Shown here one piece after another: positions 59,155-64,000 of a stretch of 64,000 nt of DNA. The notes under the pieces were generated by a model. The model was given only the letters and a program-made list of their open reading frames with translations. It did no database searches and was not told where the DNA came from. Source of the DNA: Cliona cf. orientalis (Eukaryota; Porifera; Demospongiae; Clionaida; Clionaidae); NCBI GenBank assembly GCA_963930775.1, contig OZ005694.1, forward strand, positions 744,001 through 808,000. The letters are read 5' to 3'. The translations under genes were made by a program, and so were the position numbers. Positions within the stretch are counted from its first letter, which is position 1. Every line of letters begins with the position of its first letter.

Positions 59155-59511
59155 AACGTTGGAGCACCCATGGAGTGGCTGGCTATTAACATTCTCGGAC
59201 CACTTCCGCAGAGCAAACAAGGCAACAAATACATCTTGATCACAGCCAACTACTTATAGTGGGTGAACCAGGAGGCAGTCACAGTGGCTGAAGTTTTAAT
59301 TCGAGAATTCATCAGCAGATTCGAAGTCCCTCTGATTCTGCACTCTGATCAGGGATGGAATTTCGAGAGTGCTGTGTCTTCAGAGATGTGCTTTTAGAGA
59401 TGTGCAAGCTGCGAGTCACTAAACCAGGACCACTCCCATCCACCCAGAGTCTGACAGTATGGTGGAACGCTTTAATCGTACCCTTGAGGCTCAACCCTTA
59501 AAATTTGTTAG
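59155..59511 (+). pseudogene. Gypsy-type integrase core fragment, copy B
   Basis: This is homologous to 20490..20817 but reaches further right (FNRTLEAQPLKFV). It has TAG stops after ITANYL and after SSEMCF, plus the same frameshift before TRTTP. First Asp in INILGPLP is changed to Asn, a further sign of decay. It is inactive. Confidence 0.85.
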
Positions 59512-59943
59512 GATCACCAATAAGACTGGGATCTCCAGGAATCTCTCGCAGGGGTGCTACTCGTGTTGTGATATTCACTGAAATTCTTACAGCAACTCGA
59601 TATGTCTTGAAGAATAATCTCCTTCCATTCTTGGAGGCTGCATATCCAGATGGCCACCAATATATGCAAGACAATGATCCCAAGCACACCAGTTGGTATG
59701 CTTAGTGGTGGTATGAAAACGAGATCAATTGGTGCAAAACACCAGCATCTAGCCCTGATCTTGACCCAATTGAGGGAATTCCTGCGCAATGAGTACAAAC
59801 CTCCCAACCTATCTGACCTAAAACAAGGTATAAAAGCATTTTGGGAATCACTAACTCCCGAAATCTGTAGCAGATATGTAGGACCTCTGAAAAAAGTAAT
59901 TCCCAAGGTTGTAGAAGTCCGTGTAGGACCATTTGGTTATTAA
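59512..59943 (+). pseudogene. Tc1/mariner transposase tail, copy B
   Basis: This is more complete than copy A. It has GISRRGATRVVIFTEILTAT, LLPFLEAAYPDGHQYM, NDPKHTS with the second Asp, then SPDLDPIE with the terminal acid. After a frameshift it continues FLRNEYKPPNLSDLKQGIKA, SRYVGPLKKVIPKV and a stop. One TAG follows HTSWYA. The amino-terminal DNA-binding half is missing. Confidence 0.85.
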
Positions 59944-59959
59944 TTTTGTCCTTTTTAAT

Positions 59960-62900
59960 TTAGTTCTCAATGTGTGTACATGTACGTTATCTACTTTATT
60001 ATGATTATTATCAGTGGTGGGTGGGGATCACTCGTGCTTTTGAATATGTGTTCTTTAGACACCTGTATTGGTATGAAAAATAGGATCATATATCAATTTG
60101 TTTAGGCCTTTATTACTTGGTTTGTTTAATGTGTCTAATCAGCATATCCATAAGTATTCGTGTCGTTTTAACCAGAGCTCTGTTTCAGTTTTCATGGGTC
60201 GGTGCCTGGGCTAAGATTTGGAATCTAATTTTCTTGTAGTCGTGGTTTTCTTATTTGATGTGGTTGATCATAGGGCCTTCGTTTAAGTGTTCAGATATTC
60301 TATTTATGATGCCCCTGGTGGTGTAGCCTACATATTGTGCTTCATAACCAGGTGTTGTGTATTAATAAGGTATAATATTATAACATTTTTGGATTTACAG
60401 TTAAAGAATTGCTTAGGGTGGGGTAGGTTTATTGGAAATTTTTGTTCAAGGGTTGTGCTTTCTGCGAAGCATCTTGTTATTAATAAGGGGCATATTGCAC
60501 ATGCATGACAGCAGCATTTAATGGGGTTTCTGAAATTTTGTAGGGTATTGTTGAATATGGTGTGTGGGTATCCGACAGGTAAAGATTGTGTGGTATGTTC
60601 AGGTTCACTGGCATTTGGTTGTGTGTTGTCTACTTGGGTGCTTTCGTCTAGTTTTGCTCGGACTAGTTTGTGTTGTAGGGATGGGTTATTTCTGTATGCT
60701 ATTATTACTGGGGGTTCCGGGAAAATATGGCTCAATGTTCTATTATTTTTGGATTAATATCCAGTGTTTTTTTAGTATTTGAGCGTCATCACAAAATTGT
60801 GTGACAAAGACCAATTTCTCTTTATTGTTTTTCGGTTTTCCTTTGAATAAGATCTGGTGTCTTTGATTAAATTTGACGGTATTGATATGTGGCAAGATTT
60901 GTTTGTGTTTATATCCTCTTTGTAAAAGTCTGTTAATTTTTATTTCATATTTCGGAACTCTCTCTCTCATCTGAATTCATTCTTAGATATCTGTTGACTT
61001 TGCCTTTGCTTATGGCGTTAATTGTGGTTGGGGGGTGATATGAGGATGCATGGATGTATAATTGTTTGTTGGTTGGTTTTATGTGGGTTCGTACGTCTTG
61101 GTTGGTTTTATGTGGGTTCGTACGTCTAGGATATGATTTCTGTCAAATCGGTCACCGGGTAATGTCTAGGAATGTGAGTCTGTTTCATTTAATTCGTATG
61201 TGAATTTGATTGTGTGGTGTAATTGGTTGATTGTATTCATGTATGTTGTGAATTCGGATGCAGATCTGGTCCAGATGACAGATATGTCATCTATGAACCT
61301 TTTCCATAGCATTATGTGTGGTTTGCCTAATTCATTCAAATTTCTTCTAATTTTCCCATAAATACGTTTGCATATGCTGGTGCCACTTTTGTACCCATTG
61401 CTGTTCCTTGGATTTGCAGGTAATATTAAATTTTATTGTTAAGTTCAAATACGTTACTTTTTAGGACTACCGTATTTCTCTAAAAATTCGGTCCTTCTAA
61501 TTATTCAGCACCCTTTACCGAATGATTGAATATAGTTTCTAATTTTTCGGCAAAGGTCGTCATGTGTATATGCTATAAACAGGAATGGAATGCGTACGCA
61601 GACAGAATGTTGAATATTAACCTCTAAAAATTTGGCGAAGCTAAAGCAATATTATTATATTCTTGCCGAATTTTTAGAAGAAGCACGGTATATCAATCAA
61701 TTCGACTAAAACGTCTGGTATTGGTTGTTCGGGTCGTGTGTAATTATCTGGATTGTTTTGTAGATAGTATAATACACTTTGTTTACCATCACTGTGTGGA
61801 ATGTTGGTGTACAGTGGGGATACGTCTATGGATGCTAGTAAACAATTTGAGGGTATTTTTATGGTTTCTATTAATTTGAGGAATTCCGTTGAGTCTCTCA
61901 GATATGAAGGGAGGTTTTTTACATGTGGTTGTAGCCATCTATCAACAAATTATGATATGGGTTCCGTGATACCGTTACAATTGGATACGATTGGTCTTAT
62001 TCCCATGGGATTCTTGTGAATTTTTCAAGAAGTAAAGTCTGGATGTGCGTGTCTGTTGTGGATGTTTGCAAAATTCAAACCATGCTTGTTTTAATAAACC
62101 ATTATTTTTTAATGCTTTAATTTTTTCTGTGATTAGTGTGGGAGAGATGTCTATGTGTAATGGTTCGTATACGTTAAGATTGTTTAGGTGTACCATTGCA
62201 TTACTAATGTATTCATCTCTGTCTTCTATGACTATCGTTGAGCCTTTATCGGCTTTGTTTATTACTATACGAGGGTTATTGATTAGCTCTCTGAGAGCTA
62301 ATCTCTCTTTTCTGGTTAGATTGTCCTGCTTGTCTTGTTTATGTTTGTCCGTATTCAATATTTCTATTCTAACTCTATGTAGAAAAGTGTCTAGGGTACC
62401 ATTGTCAGATAACCTTTCTGGGTCATAAGTGTGATTATGTTTTGGTGCAAATGGATCTTTAGGTTCTGTATGCTTCTTTTGTGGTCTATTGGTTGTTCTT
62501 AGTTCATGTATAGTCTTTAGTCTGTGCATGAAATTCCTAATGTCTGTATGTAGTGTCTGTATAGGTAGGCTCTTAGGTTTGGGTATAAATTATAGACCTT
62601 TTCTAAGAACATTTTTGTGGGAATCAGTCAGGGTTGTTTGTTTTGCTAATATGACTAAATATTCATCATCCTTAGTGTCTGTAGTGCGGTCAATTATAAT
62701 GTTATTATCTTTTTTGGCACTCAGTATTGTCATGGTTAGTATTGTGTGAAATGGTATTAGTTTGTTTAAGTTTCTGTCTATGTCTGTTTTTTCTGTATAT
62801 TGTTCGCTTCTTTAATGTCCGTCTTGAGGTGCACCCTTCCTTGGAAAGCCTTTTCCGTTGGCGGGGCCCTTTCCTCTGCTCGGTTGTTGTGGTTGTTGTT

Positions 62901-63190
62901 GATACGTGTATTGGTACTGTTGTCGTTGTTCCAGTGGTCCGTTTTTTGAATATGTGAGGGCTTCCATAAAGTCTGTGGGTTGACTTTGTTGAAGATGAGG
63001 CTGTTTGGGTGTAGGAGATTATAGACATTTGAAAGCATTGGAAGAAACAAAAGGTTAATAATCATAATGCATGATTTGTGCATGTGTGTGGGGGTGACAT
63101 GCTGAAATATTGAGAGGGAGCGAAATGGCTGCTGTTCCTTTATCTTGATCAGGAGCAGTATACATGTGCTGGTGGTATAGACCCTCATTC
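59960..63190 (-). pseudogene. Penelope-like element with GIY-YIG endonuclease, copy B (broken)
   Basis: The layout is as in copy A. The fingers (61975..62529) are clearer, with NKADKGSTIVIEDRDEY intact. Palm motif B reads QGTAMGTKVAPAYANVFMG without the base loss seen in copy A. The RFIDDI motif and linker (60328..60735; PEPPVIIAYRNNPSL) are present. The same MITE (61470..61688) interrupts it, and the endonuclease again is frameshifted near YLINTQHL. Copy B is therefore the better record of the original protein, but it is not functional. Confidence 0.85.
61470..61688. mobile_element. TA-flanked MITE inside PLE copy B
   Basis: 219 bp, partner of 22574..22793, with TA at 61468..61469 and 61689..61690. 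Confidence 0.75.
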
Positions 63191-63215
63191 TCTCTTCATG
63201 GGATCGGGCTATAGG

Positions 63216-63543
63216 TGAATGTGTCCATATCCTCACTTCATCTAGCCACATTGGACTATTACAATATAGTTATGATAATATTGCATGATATTATGAATTA
63301 TTGTGTTAGCACATTGTTATCCACTTTACTGCATTTGTTGAATAGTAATCATCATTATGGTATAGCTAGTCATGACTGTACTGTACAAAAACATGGAGGG
63401 TCAAATCTGGGTAAGGGTACAAAGTTGGAATGCATAATACTTGACGTAGTTGATTAAAGATTAAAGGCTTAAGGCGTTTACGTAGCATATACCGTTCAAA
63501 CGTCGTTTAGTTTGACATGTGTTGATACTCAGTGTAGAGTGCC
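63216..63543. other. Upstream region, no gene
   Basis: AT-rich sequence after the end of module R7 with no partner in the window. It likely includes the promoter of the gene that follows. Confidence 0.4.
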
Positions 63544-63570
63544 TATAAAAGCCAAGGGGGATTTTAGTCA
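63544..63570 (+). promoter_or_regulatory. TATA box and initiator
   Basis: TATAAAA at 63544..63550 is followed by TTAGTCA, whose A at 63570 lies 26 bases from the start of the TATA box. This is good spacing for a transcription start. Confidence 0.55.
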
Positions 63571-63714
63571 GCTGTTCTACAGTTTCTCCAGAGAAATCTC
63601 CTGCGATCCTGAAGCTCTTCTATTCATCAACACAGCCTGCGTCACCATGACTACTGATCGTCAGAAGTTACTGGCCACTGTCCAGGCCACAGGTGCTATA
63701 GCTATTTCGTTGTC

Positions 63715-63954
63715 ATGTTCTCTGAGGATCAGTGCATATCCGCAATTCCATCTAAGAGGATCGTCAAGCCGGCAGCTGGTGCACTTGCTACTGGTGATTC
63801 TTGCATCGTTCGTTGGACAGATGGCTGCCGGTGCGAGACAAAAGTGGTAGAAATCGTCCAGGACTGCGCCACTGCCAAGATGTACGAAAGGCAACACCTT
63901 GAAGAGCAGTCACCAGCACCTCCTCCGCGAAAGAAGGCCAAGCTAGCAAAGTAG
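63715..63954 (+). CDS. Amino-terminal part of a probable BEN-family gene (runs off window)
   Basis: The 79 residues begin MFSEDQCISAIPSKRIVKP, then GDSCIVRWTDGCRCETKVVEI, and end with a basic run PPPRKKAKLAK. The opening (YFVVMFSEDQ-SAIPSKRI and the -C-V-W-DG- block) resembles the small N-terminal domain I associate with invertebrate BEN-domain proteins; this is pattern memory, not a search result. The frame stays open upstream of the ATG. A separate ATG at 63647 (MTTDRQKLLATVQ) in another frame could be a uORF or show a frameshift. A GTAGGG at the stop could be a splice donor instead, so the gene probably continues beyond 64000. It lies next to module R7, where copy A has the BEN pseudogene. 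Confidence 0.5.
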   Translation: MFSEDQCISAIPSKRIVKPAAGALATGDSCIVRWTDGCRCETKVVEIVQDCATAKMYERQHLEEQSPAPPPRKKAKLAK

Positions 63955-64000
63955 GGGACAGCATCTACAGCTGTCAAAGGGAAGAGCAAACAACCATAGA

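Larger units (their letters stand above)
58370..63215. repeat. Segmental duplication module R7, copy B
   Basis: This is the partner of 18700..24340, with the same order of dead elements but without the 942-bp MITE (empty site near 59058). Confidence 0.9.

Overview
The window looks like eukaryotic, metazoan DNA. It is AT-rich, has no operons, and carries spliced genes, 5-bp to 9-bp transposon footprints, tRNA-Ser-like SINEs, ankyrin-repeat exons, a BEN-domain gene, Penelope-like, Gypsy, Tc1 and Harbinger elements. I infer an invertebrate, possibly a sponge; nothing here proves the species.

Overall layout: almost the whole window is one large, repeatedly duplicated block. About 2.7-24.3 kb and about 34.9-63.2 kb are direct copies of each other in the same module order, offset by 32 kb at the left end and about 39 kb at the right end because later insertions lengthened the second copy. 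Parts of the same modules occur a third, fourth or fifth time at 0.3-1.6 kb, 26.3-30.4 kb, 30.4-32.5 kb and 32.7-34.7 kb. Because the copies are close in sequence, many insertions in one copy have an empty counterpart in another. This lets insertion boundaries and target-site duplications (TSDs) be read directly.

Region by region: 0-7.6 kb holds duplicated modules, Helentron-like elements and an ankyrin exon. 7.6-15.5 kb holds a GC-rich foldback element, SINE copies, a decayed ankyrin exon and hAT-like MITEs. 15.5-24.4 kb holds two near-identical 942-bp Mutator-like MITEs and a graveyard of an LTR plus Gypsy integrase, a Tc1 transposase tail and a reversed Penelope-like element (PLE). 24.4-26.1 kb is a broken BEN-domain gene with a 60-bp coding repeat. 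26.3-34.9 kb holds further module copies with a TTAA element, an 812-bp TIR element and more ankyrin exons. 34.9-53 kb is the second large copy, with many MITE insertions. 54.09-56.92 kb is an apparently intact two-gene PIF/Harbinger transposon. 58.2-63.2 kb is the second LTR/integrase/Tc1/PLE cluster. 63.5-64 kb is the TATA-driven start of a gene that resembles the amino-terminal part of BEN-domain proteins and runs off the window.

Genes in working order are few. The Harbinger pair (a 3-exon Myb/trihelix protein and a DDE transposase, convergent) looks functional as one mobile unit. The ankyrin exons are isolated, same-phase exons with good splice sites on the minus strand. They suggest the duplicated block is, or came from, introns of a tandemly expanded ankyrin-repeat gene. 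All other coding remnants are broken.
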